Positions 44,139 through 53,452 of a DNA stretch of 64,000 nt are shown here, in pieces. The position numbers were made by a program, and so were the translations under genes. Source of the stretch: a bacterium BRH_c32 (GTDB taxonomy: Bacteria > Bacteroidota > Ignavibacteria > Ignavibacteriales > Melioribacteraceae); the NCBI GenBank assembly GCA_001516025.1, contig LOEU01000032.1, positions 41,844-105,843 of the forward strand, in the 5' to 3' direction. Below the pieces are notes generated by a model, which made no database searches, was not told where the DNA came from, and saw only the letters and a list, made by a program, of their open reading frames with translations. Position 1 is the stretch's first letter. Every line of letters begins with the position of its first letter.

Positions 44139-44168
44139 AAGGAGTTATAAAATTAATTATAACTCCTT
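44139..44168. terminator. Bidirectional terminator after alaS and the efflux operon
   Basis: A perfect 12-bp stem, AAGGAGTTATAA at 44139-44150 with TTATAACTCCTT at 44157-44168, and a 6-base loop. It is flanked by an A run and a T-rich sequence and sits between convergent genes. Confidence 0.8.
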
Positions 44169-44193
44169 CAATTGTAATGTTATATAATCTTTT

Positions 44194-44973
44194 TTACTGA
44201 TACAAGAAATTAGATTCATTCTCTAAGAAGCGTTCTAAATTGCGACTATAGCAATGAATGAGGGATTTCGAACTTCTGATAAAATTCAAAGGTTTATCGC
44301 AAGTCTTTCTAGCGAAATCGAAACTTTTTGCCTCAAATTCATCTTCACGATAAACTTCATTAACAATCCAAAGATTAAGCGCATCAAGAGCAGAAATCTC
44401 GCCCCCATTGATTAAGTATTCATTAGCTTTACCAATGCTCATATATTTTGGAAGATAGAAAGGGAGAGCTCCGCTTGCATGAAGCCCATATTTGGCATGC
44501 GATAATGAATAATAAGTATTCTCGGAAGCGAGTCTGAAATCCGCAGCTAATGAAGTTCCGAATATTGGAGTAACGATACCGCCCCTGAAAGCCGTAATAA
44601 ATATCTTATTAAATTGAGATATTTTTCTAACAATATTTACCAGCATATTAATTTCAATTGCGCGGATATCGGAACGAGTAAACTTTGTAATTAGATGCGG
44701 ATTAGCTTCGTCCATTTCAATTCCGGAAATTAAAGAGAGGAATTTGCTATATTCCTTCGGTCCGAAACAATCCCCATCATTAATAACCATTACTCCTTTG
44801 ATATCATTGTTCTGTTCAAGTTCGTCGAACCAAGGAAGCATGTCGTTATTTCTTTCGGTATTTGAAAGAAGATTAAACACATTCTTGGTAACTCTTAGTA
44901 TTCCAAGATATCCTTCGGTATAACCGGTTATCCCGTCAATTTCAAATCCAATCTTTGTAGTATTCATAATCAC
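44194..44973 (-). CDS. Divergent enoyl-CoA hydratase/isomerase (crotonase) family protein
   Basis: A 259-residue crotonase-fold protein. RGGIVTPIFGTSLAADFRLASENTYYSLSHAKYGL corresponds (as separate pieces) to the second oxyanion-hole loop and following strand of ECH enzymes. The usual first loop FSAGxD is replaced by NDGDCFGPKEYSKFL, and the typical catalytic Glu pair is not evident. A standard hydratase role is therefore doubtful; it may bind another CoA thioester or have lost catalysis. It is the last gene of the operon carrying an RND efflux system, 14 bases after the pump gene. Confidence 0.7.
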   Translation of the reverse strand: MIMNTTKIGFEIDGITGYTEGYLGILRVTKNVFNLLSNTERNNDMLPWFDELEQNNDIKGVMVINDGDCFGPKEYSKFLSLISGIEMDEANPHLITKFTRSDIRAIEINMLVNIVRKISQFNKIFITAFRGGIVTPIFGTSLAADFRLASENTYYSLSHAKYGLHASGALPFYLPKYMSIGKANEYLINGGEISALDALNLWIVNEVYREDEFEAKSFDFARKTCDKPLNFIRSSKSLIHCYSRNLERFLENESNFLYQ

Positions 44974-44987
44974 TCCGCTAATTATTT

Positions 44988-47900
44988 TTAATTAATTGTT
45001 GAAGCTTGTTCGTCTTTCTTTCTACGAGTAAATAAATAAACCATCGAAGGTATTACAATAAGAGTAAGAACAGTAGAAACAATTAAACCACCGACACTCA
45101 CTACGCCGAGCGCCATTCTCATCTCTTTACCTGAACTTCCGATACCCACTGCCATTGGAAGCATTCCGAGAATTAAAGCTAAGGTTGACATCAAAATAGG
45201 TTTTAATTTAGTTGGGCAAGCTTCGATTAATGCATCTTTCATCGACATTTCATTTTCTCTTACTAATTGATTTGCATAGTCAAGCATTAAAATTGCATTA
45301 TTAACAACGATACCAACTAACATTATTATACCCATTAATGAGGTAATACCGAACGAAATGCTTGTTATAAATAAAATTGATATCACACCAATCATAGCAA
45401 GTGGCATAGTCATTAAAATGTAAATTGGCTGCGAGAAGCTTTCAAGAAGTGCAGCTAATAGCATATAAGTAAGAATCATAGCAAGGAAGAATGCAAAAGC
45501 CATATCATTAACCATGTCATTCATCATTTTTGTATTACCGCCCCAGCTCATTCTATAACCGGCGGGTAATTCGACCGATTTTAATCTAGCATCAATTTCA
45601 CTCGTAACATTACCTAAAGGAACTCCTGGAGCTGAAGCACCTGTAAACTGTATAGATGTAAATTTATCTCTATGCAGAATTTTTGTAAATCCGCGCGTGT
45701 AATTAATATCGGCTAATTGTGCTAATCGATAAACAACTCCTTTGGAAGTAACAACCGGAATATTGCCAATCTCCTCGGGTGTATCAACTGCATCATCATT
45801 CATCGTTACGGTTATATCGTATTCATTACCCGCTTCTCGATATTTTGAAGATTCCAATCCCTCGACCGATGCACGCATTGTATAAGCTATCTCTTGCTCA
45901 GTTAGACCAACATCAGCCAGCACTTCACGTTTAGGCTTAATTGTTATTTCCGGTTTACCGGCACGTGATGAATTATCGAAATTTATCAATCCCGGTACAT
46001 CTTTTAATTTATCAATAATTACAACTTTTAGTTCTTCTAATTTTGAAATATCTTGTCCTTGTAAAAATAACTGGATGGGAGAGCCGCCCTCGCCCATTTC
46101 AGAACCTGTGGCGACAGTGATTGATGCATTCGGCACTGCAGATAAATCTTTTATAAATTGCGAAATCATTTCATCTAGATTCAAATCTCTTTCGTTGGCA
46201 TCAGTCAGTTCGACATCCATCACTGCCATATTTGTTCCAACATCCAGATCGCTTTTCTTTCCCAATGTAGTAAGCATCTGTTTTACTTCTGGGTGAATTA
46301 TGATTTTATCTTCAATCTGCTTTAGAACATTCGCAGTCTCACTAATATTATATCCTTCCGGAAGTTCCACTTCAATTTTTATTTTTCCGTCATCTGAAGC
46401 AGGAGAAAATTCAAATCCGATCCGAGGACCTAAAGTAATCATTACAACAATAAATAATAAGAACGATCCAGCCACAATAAGAGCCGCTCTTTTTTTATTT
46501 TTTAGCATACCTGCTAAAAGCGATTTATATTTCCTATCCCATGAATTATATGTCTTATTTAATCTTGCAGCAATCTTTCCTTCCTTCTCTTTTTTACCAA
46601 GCATTAATGATGCGAGCATTGGTGTAAGAGTAAAAGAAAATACGAGCGAAAAAAGTGTAGCATAGGTGGCAGCTAAAGCTAATTCGCGCAAGAACATTCC
46701 AACCATTGAGGACATCGTTGCAATAGGAAGAAAAACAACAAGGTTAGTCATCGTGGATGCCAAAACCGCTACGGTTACTTCATTTGTACCGATTAAAGCC
46801 GCATCTTTATTATTCTTACCAAGTGCTTTATGCCTGAATATATTTTCCAATACCACAACAGAATTCGCAACGAGCACACCAATGGTAACCGAGATTCCCA
46901 TTAACGTCATCATGTTCAGCGTTAAGTTCGTTAATTGGAAGAATAAGAAAGTAGATATAATTGCAGCAGGCATTGTAATGGCTACAATCATTGTCGATCT
47001 TAAATGAGTAAGGAATATTAATAATACAATAGCCGTAAAAATTACGCCGAGAATAATATTGCCCATTGTATCATCGACAGTTGAACGAATATATGTTGTA
47101 TGATCTGTTACTACTTCCAAATGAGATCCTAGAGGAAGAAGTTGTTGAATTTCGGGTAAACGTGCTCTTACTTCATCTGCGACTTCAACTGCATTACCTT
47201 CTTGGCTTTTGATAAGACCGAGACGAACTACATTCTCATTCCTTACGTTTTCTTTTACGTTATAATAAACTGCTCTTTGACGAATATCTTTACCGGAGTC
47301 TTCTACTTTAGCAACCTGCGAAAGCTTTTTATTTCCAAAAGGTGTTGGAATTAGTAGATCGCGGATTGATTGCAAATTATGAAATTCACCATCCAATCTT
47401 ACTGTAAATTCCTGATCATTAACCTGAAAATAACCGCCCGGAAGATTCATATTATGCATCTGAAGAACACCGAGAAGCTGTGGAAGCGAAATAAAATTTT
47501 CATAAACTTCTTTGTTATCAAGAACAACTCTTACTTCACGTTCTTGACCACCTGTGATATTTACTTTTGCTACGCCCGGCACCTGCGAGAACCGATCTTT
47601 CAATAATTTATCAGCTATTTCATATAATTCACGAGGATCTTGATCACCACTCAGAGCTAGTTCAAGAATCGGAAATGCTCTGATATCCACCTTCTGAACG
47701 ATCGGTTTCTTTGCATCAGTCGGAAGGTCATTTAAGATTTCATCTACTTTATCTTTCACTTCCTGATTGGCTATATCAACACCCTTACCAAGATTAAATT
47801 CAATAATAACAATAGAAAAACCATCGAGTGAATAAGATTCTACCCTCTCAATCTGGCTAACGGTGGAAACCGCATCTTCAATTCTTTTTGTAATAAGAGT

Positions 47901-48080
47901 TTCTACTTCTTTAGGACCTGCACCCGGATATACTGTATTAATTGTTACATAAGGTATCTCCACATCCGGCATCTGATTAAGATTCAATGTGAAATACGCA
48001 ATTCCCCCAAAAATTATAAAGACGAGAATAGCCATCGTCATCATAATGGGGCGGTCAATCGATATTTTTGCTAATGACAT
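44988..48080 (-). CDS. RND-family efflux pump inner-membrane subunit
   Basis: A 1030-residue, 12-helix HAE1-type transporter (AcrB/MexB relatives). The topology is normal: helix near the N-terminus, periplasmic porter domain, TM block, second porter, and second TM block. However, TM4 reads GVLVANSVVVLEN where AcrB has LVDDAIVVVEN, so the two proton-relay aspartates are A405 and N406. In TM10 the Lys of AcrB is N927 (VGIVVNNAIL). Substrate and energising ion are thus uncertain. It lies in one operon with TolC and adaptor genes, 9 bases after the latter. Confidence 0.92.
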   Translation of the reverse strand: MSLAKISIDRPIMMTMAILVFIIFGGIAYFTLNLNQMPDVEIPYVTINTVYPGAGPKEVETLITKRIEDAVSTVSQIERVESYSLDGFSIVIIEFNLGKGVDIANQEVKDKVDEILNDLPTDAKKPIVQKVDIRAFPILELALSGDQDPRELYEIADKLLKDRFSQVPGVAKVNITGGQEREVRVVLDNKEVYENFISLPQLLGVLQMHNMNLPGGYFQVNDQEFTVRLDGEFHNLQSIRDLLIPTPFGNKKLSQVAKVEDSGKDIRQRAVYYNVKENVRNENVVRLGLIKSQEGNAVEVADEVRARLPEIQQLLPLGSHLEVVTDHTTYIRSTVDDTMGNIILGVIFTAIVLLIFLTHLRSTMIVAITMPAAIISTFLFFQLTNLTLNMMTLMGISVTIGVLVANSVVVLENIFRHKALGKNNKDAALIGTNEVTVAVLASTMTNLVVFLPIATMSSMVGMFLRELALAATYATLFSLVFSFTLTPMLASLMLGKKEKEGKIAARLNKTYNSWDRKYKSLLAGMLKNKKRAALIVAGSFLLFIVVMITLGPRIGFEFSPASDDGKIKIEVELPEGYNISETANVLKQIEDKIIIHPEVKQMLTTLGKKSDLDVGTNMAVMDVELTDANERDLNLDEMISQFIKDLSAVPNASITVATGSEMGEGGSPIQLFLQGQDISKLEELKVVIIDKLKDVPGLINFDNSSRAGKPEITIKPKREVLADVGLTEQEIAYTMRASVEGLESSKYREAGNEYDITVTMNDDAVDTPEEIGNIPVVTSKGVVYRLAQLADINYTRGFTKILHRDKFTSIQFTGASAPGVPLGNVTSEIDARLKSVELPAGYRMSWGGNTKMMNDMVNDMAFAFFLAMILTYMLLAALLESFSQPIYILMTMPLAMIGVISILFITSISFGITSLMGIIMLVGIVVNNAILMLDYANQLVRENEMSMKDALIEACPTKLKPILMSTLALILGMLPMAVGIGSSGKEMRMALGVVSVGGLIVSTVLTLIVIPSMVYLFTRRKKDEQASTIN

Positions 48081-48089
48081 ATTTACCCC

Positions 48090-49118
48090 TTATTGAATCA
48101 CTTTGACTTTTGTATCGTTTTGTAATTGCGAAACACCTTTTACTATCAATTTGTCGCCTGAATTAAGTCCGTCTGAAATTTCAAATTCAATTCCACTTTC
48201 ATTCTTTACTGTTACATATCTTTTTTCTGCTTTATCACCATTTAATAAAAATATATATTGACCTTTATCATCGCTTTTTAATAGGTGGCGAGGCACTGTA
48301 ATCGCCTTGTTATTTTCATATGTAACAATCTTGATTCCGGCTGTTACACCAATTTTAATTTGGTTGCCCGGATTATCAAATTCTACTTCTGCATAAAATG
48401 CTTGATGAGCAGGGTCCATACCAAGTGATATTTCTACAACTCTTCCATTATATACTCTACCTTCGATAGTTGCGGTAGCTTTCATTCCCGTTCTTATCTG
48501 GTTTATTTCTCTTTCGGTTACCCATACTTTTGCTCTCACTTTATATGTCTGCGCAATAGTTAATAATGGAGCTTCACCTTTAACGTTATCGCCGACTTTC
48601 ACCTGCACATCAGAAATAATTCCATCGAAAGGAGCTTGTATATAAAGCATCTGTTTTAACTGTTCATAATTTCTTTTATCAACAAAGTACTTAGTTTCAG
48701 CACCATCAAAAGCTGCTTGTGAGGTCTCGCCCGATTCTAAAAGTACTTTCATTCTTTCGTAAGTTTTTTTAGAATTTTCATATCCTGCTTTTGCTTGTTC
48801 AAAACTCAATGCAGGTGCATCAGCCGGGAACTCAATCAATACTTGATCTTTTTTTACGGATGCTCCAATAGATGTATTAATTTTTTCAATTCTGCCACCG
48901 ACCATTGCGCCAAGAATTGTCTGTTTTACGCCATAGACTTTACTAAAAAAACTCAATTCCTTATCGAAGCTTGTCTCTTTCACTTCCTGAACCGAAACAG
49001 GAATTCCATTTGCATTTTGAAGCTCACTCATACTTTTTGATTTTTCATCACCACCGCATGAATATACTATTACAGAAATTCCTGCTATGAGAATAATTAA
49101 TTTTAATAATTGTTTCAT
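48090..49118 (-). CDS. RND efflux periplasmic adaptor (membrane fusion) lipoprotein
   Basis: A 342-residue HlyD/AcrA-type adaptor. A lipoprotein signal ending VYSC places the lipidated Cys at residue 21, followed by a GGDEKS linker. The lipoyl-like, alpha-hairpin and beta-barrel domains can be traced, including IQAPFDGIISDVQVKVGDNV in the lipoyl half and GQYIFLLNGDKAEKRYV in the membrane-proximal part. It links the inner-membrane pump encoded 9 bases downstream to the TolC-like channel encoded 12 bases upstream. Confidence 0.92.
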   Translation of the reverse strand: MKQLLKLIILIAGISVIVYSCGGDEKSKSMSELQNANGIPVSVQEVKETSFDKELSFFSKVYGVKQTILGAMVGGRIEKINTSIGASVKKDQVLIEFPADAPALSFEQAKAGYENSKKTYERMKVLLESGETSQAAFDGAETKYFVDKRNYEQLKQMLYIQAPFDGIISDVQVKVGDNVKGEAPLLTIAQTYKVRAKVWVTEREINQIRTGMKATATIEGRVYNGRVVEISLGMDPAHQAFYAEVEFDNPGNQIKIGVTAGIKIVTYENNKAITVPRHLLKSDDKGQYIFLLNGDKAEKRYVTVKNESGIEFEISDGLNSGDKLIVKGVSQLQNDTKVKVIQ

Positions 49119-49130
49119 ATCTATTTCCCT

Positions 49131-50555
49131 TTATTTTAAATTCTTATTTATATAATCGATATATTTATCGTCTAATTGCCCTGTTAGTTTCTCAAGATTT
49201 GAGATAGCAATTTTATAATCATACATCGATTGAATTCTATTTACCTTTGCGGTGCTTAATTCAAGGTCCGCATTCTTTATCTCTAATTGCGTCCCCGTGC
49301 CTTCTTTATAACGAGTATTGGCGATTGAATATGCCTTTTCTGCAAGCTTAACGTTTCGTTCAATCGCATTTATTTGGGAGCGAACTTGATTTAATTCAAT
49401 TAATTTACTTTTTACTTCTTTAGTAAGAAATTCTTGAGTTAATGCTAGTCTCTCGTCAGTTTGTTTTGTAGCAATTACTGCTTGCTCTACTTTGCGTGAA
49501 GTTCTAGTACCTCTAAATAAATTCATAGAAAAACTTAATCCCACTATCGAGGAATTGTAAGTATTGAATTTCCATTCATCCGATGAACCCGCATAACTAT
49601 AATTTCCAAATGCAGTTAGCATAGGCCAGTAGTCAGCTCTCTCGATAGCAATCATCTCTTCGTCAACGTTTCTTTTTATTTTGAGTGTATTTAGCTCAAA
49701 ATTACGTGTAATAGCTTGGTTAATTAAAACTTCCTCTTCGGGTAATAAAGTTTCTTCATAAGTAATCTTACCTGTAATATCGATTTCGGTATTCTGATCA
49801 ATACCAAGCAGAAGCTTAAGTCCGCTCTTTGCTTCAAAAACTGCTTTCTGAAGATCGATTACTTTTGGTCTAAGGTTTTCTACTTGAACTTCCACTTGTA
49901 AGAGATCGTATTCTGAAACAAGCCCCTGATTGTAATAAGCTTTTACGTTTGATAGATTTTCCTCGGCATTTTTAAGACTTGCTTCCAGAATAGTAAGCAT
50001 CTCTTTTGCAAGGAGAGTACCATAGAAAGCAGTATTGACATCAAGCAATGTTTTTGATGTTACTGCTTTTAGATTCTCTTTGGATAAATCAAGATAAATT
50101 TGTGAAGCTCCTATACCACGGAAAACGGCAGAATTAAAAAGTATCTGTGTTACCTGAATTGTTGATTCAAAGCTATTAGTCTGAGCAAAAGATTGAAGTT
50201 TAGAACCCATTGGCATAAACTTATCATCATCGCGTGGGAGAACTCCTTCATCAAATAAAATCGAATAGGTAGCATTTCCAAGAAGAGCAGCGAAATCAGG
50301 GAATGCCATCATCGGTTTTTGAATAAAATGAGTTAGAGAAGCAGTTACATCCACAGATGGAAGTGCATATCCGAACGCTTCGCTAACGGCAGCTTCCCCT
50401 TTTTTAATATCCAAAACAGCTATACGAATATCCTTATTATTTTCGAGTGCTTTATAAACAGCGTCATCGAGTGTATAAACCGTTTTTTGCGAAAATATCG
50501 TCATCGGTATCAAGAATATGAATAGTAATTCAATAATGGGTTTGTTCAGTTTCAT
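49131..50555 (-). CDS. TolC-family outer-membrane efflux protein
   Basis: A 474-residue outer-membrane channel with a signal peptide (1-22, ending TIFSQ). It has two long coiled-coil repeats typical of TolC-like proteins (for example AYKALENNKDIRIAVLD at the start and YSIANTRYKEGTGTQLEIKN near the end). Together with the adaptor and RND pump it forms a tripartite exporter. It is the first efflux gene of the operon, 34 bases after the aldehyde dehydrogenase gene. Confidence 0.9.
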   Translation of the reverse strand: MKLNKPIIELLFIFLIPMTIFSQKTVYTLDDAVYKALENNKDIRIAVLDIKKGEAAVSEAFGYALPSVDVTASLTHFIQKPMMAFPDFAALLGNATYSILFDEGVLPRDDDKFMPMGSKLQSFAQTNSFESTIQVTQILFNSAVFRGIGASQIYLDLSKENLKAVTSKTLLDVNTAFYGTLLAKEMLTILEASLKNAEENLSNVKAYYNQGLVSEYDLLQVEVQVENLRPKVIDLQKAVFEAKSGLKLLLGIDQNTEIDITGKITYEETLLPEEEVLINQAITRNFELNTLKIKRNVDEEMIAIERADYWPMLTAFGNYSYAGSSDEWKFNTYNSSIVGLSFSMNLFRGTRTSRKVEQAVIATKQTDERLALTQEFLTKEVKSKLIELNQVRSQINAIERNVKLAEKAYSIANTRYKEGTGTQLEIKNADLELSTAKVNRIQSMYDYKIAISNLEKLTGQLDDKYIDYINKNLK

Positions 50556-50589
50556 CTTTTCCCTTTCTATAATAATAAATTAATTTTTT

Positions 50590-51954
50590 TTATTTAATCC
50601 AAACGGATTTTATATTAACAAATTCTTTGATGCCATAATGAGAAAGCTCTCTACCGAAACCCGATTTTTTAACGCCACCAAATGGGAGACGGGGGTCGCT
50701 TTTTACGTTGCCATTTATGAATACCGAACCCGATTCAATCTCTGCGGCAATCTCTTTTGCGCGTGTGATATTATTAGTCCAGATCGAAGCTCCCAAACCA
50801 AATTCGGAACTATTGGCTATTCTTAATACATCATTTTCATCTTCTGCATTTATTAGTGATGCAACCGGACCAAATATTTCATCATCATAAGCAGGCATAC
50901 CCGGTTTAAGATTATCCAATATAGTCGGAGAATAAAAATAACCTTCTAAATCTAAAACTTCACCCCCGGTTACAACACTCGCACCCATCTCAATCGATCG
51001 CTTCACTTGAGCATCAAGCTCTATTAATAGGTCTTTACGAGCAATCGGACCGAGTTCGGTTTGGTAATCCATCGGATCGCCAATTTTCACATTTTTGAAC
51101 TTTAGACGAAACGCATCTCGGAAAAGTTCATATATTTTTGCTTCCACTATAAAACGTTTAGATGCGATGCAACTTTCGCCATTATTTATTAAGCGACCTT
51201 TGACTGCGGCTTCGGCAGCCACTTCAATATCCGCATCATTAAGAACGATAAACGGATCGCTTCCCCCAAGTTCTAAAACTACCTTTTTCAAATTTTTTCC
51301 TGCACAAGAAGCTACTTTCTTTCCCGCATCTTCACTTCCGGTAAGAGTTACAGCTTTAACAATAGGATTATCAATTATTTTTTCAACTAAATCAGAACCG
51401 ATTAAGAGTGTTTTGAACGCTCCTTCGGGGAATCCGGCATCATTAAAAATCTCTTCTATTGCAAGGGCTGACATAGGAACATTTGAGGCATGTTTTAATA
51501 AACAAGTATTACCTGCCATCAATGCAGGAGATGCGAATCTGAATACTTGCCAAAACGGAAAATTCCATGGCATCACTGCTAGTATTACTCCAAGAGGATC
51601 GAACCTTACATAACTTTCGGAAGCATCGGTAATTATTCTTTCTTCTTTTAATATTGTCTCTGCATTCTCCGCATAATACTCAGCCACAAGCGCACATTTT
51701 TCTATTTCAGCCACTGCTTGCGAGATCGGTTTCCCCATTTCAAGTGTAAGTATCTCACCATATTTTTTATTTCTTTCTTTGAGAATTTTTGCGACATTCA
51801 GCATCAATTCTTTTCTTCGAGCAAAAGAAGTATTTCTCCACTGCTTAAAGCATTCTTCGGCTTTGCTTATACTGATATTAATATCAGTAATATTATGCTG
51901 TTCAAATTCTTTAATCTTTTTACCGGTAAAAGGATTAATTGTTTGTATAGACAT
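50590..51954 (-). CDS. NAD(P)-dependent succinate-semialdehyde/aldehyde dehydrogenase
   Basis: A 454-residue ALDH-superfamily enzyme of the succinate-semialdehyde dehydrogenase branch (Sad/GabD-like). Catalytic residues: N131 in MPWNFPFW, K154 near the cofactor, E228 in VLELGGSDP and the nucleophile C262 in NNGESCIASKR. It oxidises an aldehyde, probably succinate semialdehyde, to the acid; the substrate is inferred. It is transcribed in the same direction as the tolC-adaptor-pump-crotonase genes and ends 34 bases before tolC, so it is the likely first gene of that operon. Confidence 0.87.
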   Translation of the reverse strand: MSIQTINPFTGKKIKEFEQHNITDINISISKAEECFKQWRNTSFARRKELMLNVAKILKERNKKYGEILTLEMGKPISQAVAEIEKCALVAEYYAENAETILKEERIITDASESYVRFDPLGVILAVMPWNFPFWQVFRFASPALMAGNTCLLKHASNVPMSALAIEEIFNDAGFPEGAFKTLLIGSDLVEKIIDNPIVKAVTLTGSEDAGKKVASCAGKNLKKVVLELGGSDPFIVLNDADIEVAAEAAVKGRLINNGESCIASKRFIVEAKIYELFRDAFRLKFKNVKIGDPMDYQTELGPIARKDLLIELDAQVKRSIEMGASVVTGGEVLDLEGYFYSPTILDNLKPGMPAYDDEIFGPVASLINAEDENDVLRIANSSEFGLGASIWTNNITRAKEIAAEIESGSVFINGNVKSDPRLPFGGVKKSGFGRELSHYGIKEFVNIKSVWIK

Positions 51955-52096
51955 ATAAGTCCTATTCTGATAATCTAAAATAAAGATTTTAATAGAAATT
52001 ATGTAAAAAAAGAGAATTATATTGTTTTATCAATTTAAAAAAATTTGTTATGTTCATAAATGGTTTATATTCTTTAAAAATATAAAGGCGTTATAA

Positions 52097-53440
52097 ATGG
52101 CAAAAACCCGCACACCTAAGACGTTTATTATTGATACAAACGTCATGCTTCACGACCCCACATGCATAAATCAATTTCAAGAAAATGATATTGTAATCCC
52201 ATTGGCGGCAATTGAAGAACTTGATCATTTTAAAAGAGGGAGCCAAGTAATTAATTTGAATGCAAGGCAGTTTGCACGCACTTTAGATTCACTTACGGGT
52301 AATGCAATATTTAATGGAGGCGTTTCCCTGGGCAAGGGAAAAGGGAAAGTGAAGATTGCTATTTTCAAGGGTATTTCAAAAGAGATTCAAAATGTATTCA
52401 AAGAAGATAACGTTGATCACCGTATTCTAAGCGCCGCTTACGATATATATACTAAATCGAAAGGTAAAGCACCGGTAATACTTGTTACTAAAGACGTTAA
52501 TCTTAGGATGAAGGCAAAAGCACTAGGCATTCCGGCAGAAGATTACACTACCGATAGAGTTGTGAATGCAGACGAATTATATAGTGGTAAAGATTTTGTA
52601 GAAAATTTTGATGATACCACGTTGCAGCATTTCTATGCTCCTCCTTATGAAGTTCCTGCTAAAGGAATAATGAAGAAGATTAAAAAAGAATTTGTACCTA
52701 ATAAATATTTTATAATGCGTAATTCAAGTCGTTCGGTACTTTCTGTTCTCGATAGTGAGATGGAAAATTTCAGGAAGATCGATAAGCAAACCGTGTATGG
52801 AATTAAGCCACGCAACGCCGAACAGACATTCGCTATCGATGCTCTAATAAATAACGAAATACCATTAGTAACGCTGACCGGTAAAGCAGGAACCGGAAAA
52901 ACTTTGCTTGCCTTAGCATCTGCTTTGGCAGTAAGAAAAAGTTATAGACAGATTTATATCGCTCGTCCGGTCGTGCCATTGAGCAATAAAGATATTGGAT
53001 TTCTGCCCGGGGATGTGGAAAGTAAATTAGCTCCATATATGCAACCGCTTTGGGATAATCTAAAAGTTATTCAAGATCAATTTCCCGAAACAGATAAAAA
53101 TCATCAAGCAATTAATAGCATGATTAAAGAAGATAAATTAGTTATTGAACCACTTAGCTATATCAGAGGAAGAAGCCTCCAAAGAATCTATTTTATTGTA
53201 GATGAAGCTCAAAATCTTACACCACACGAAATTAAAACAATTATTACACGAGCCGGCGAAGGGGCTAAATTAGTACTAACCGGTGATATCTATCAGATTG
53301 ATCATCCATACTTGGATGCTGAATCAAATGGACTTTCTTATTTAATCGATCATTTTAAAGGGCAAAAATTATATGCCCATATTAACCTCGAAAAAGGGGA
53401 ACGTTCCGAATTAGCGGAACTTGCAAGCAATCTATTATAG
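52097..53440 (+). CDS. PhoH family protein with N-terminal PIN domain (PhoH2-type)
   Basis: A 447-residue protein. The PIN ribonuclease-like domain (1 to about 160) has its acidic set D13, E40/E41, D108 and D133 (IIDTNVML, AAIEELDHF, VDHRILSA, TKDVNLR). A PhoH ATPase domain follows with a P-loop TGKAGTGKT at 261-269 and Walker B IVDEAQNLT. PhoH2 proteins behave as RNA helicase/RNases in other bacteria. A PhoH2-type role is likely here. It is the first gene of a run with gatE, 12 bases apart. Confidence 0.93.
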   Translation: MAKTRTPKTFIIDTNVMLHDPTCINQFQENDIVIPLAAIEELDHFKRGSQVINLNARQFARTLDSLTGNAIFNGGVSLGKGKGKVKIAIFKGISKEIQNVFKEDNVDHRILSAAYDIYTKSKGKAPVILVTKDVNLRMKAKALGIPAEDYTTDRVVNADELYSGKDFVENFDDTTLQHFYAPPYEVPAKGIMKKIKKEFVPNKYFIMRNSSRSVLSVLDSEMENFRKIDKQTVYGIKPRNAEQTFAIDALINNEIPLVTLTGKAGTGKTLLALASALAVRKSYRQIYIARPVVPLSNKDIGFLPGDVESKLAPYMQPLWDNLKVIQDQFPETDKNHQAINSMIKEDKLVIEPLSYIRGRSLQRIYFIVDEAQNLTPHEIKTIITRAGEGAKLVLTGDIYQIDHPYLDAESNGLSYLIDHFKGQKLYAHINLEKGERSELAELASNLL

Positions 53441-53452
53441 ACAAAATAAAAA

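Noticed and set aside
46300..46665. Plus-strand frame of 121 codons inside the RND pump gene
   Set aside because: It lies wholly antisense within a strongly conserved coding sequence and resembles no protein family.
51095..51613. 172-codon plus-strand frame inside the aldehyde dehydrogenase gene
   Set aside because: It is the antisense shadow of the well-supported dehydrogenase and has no ribosome site.
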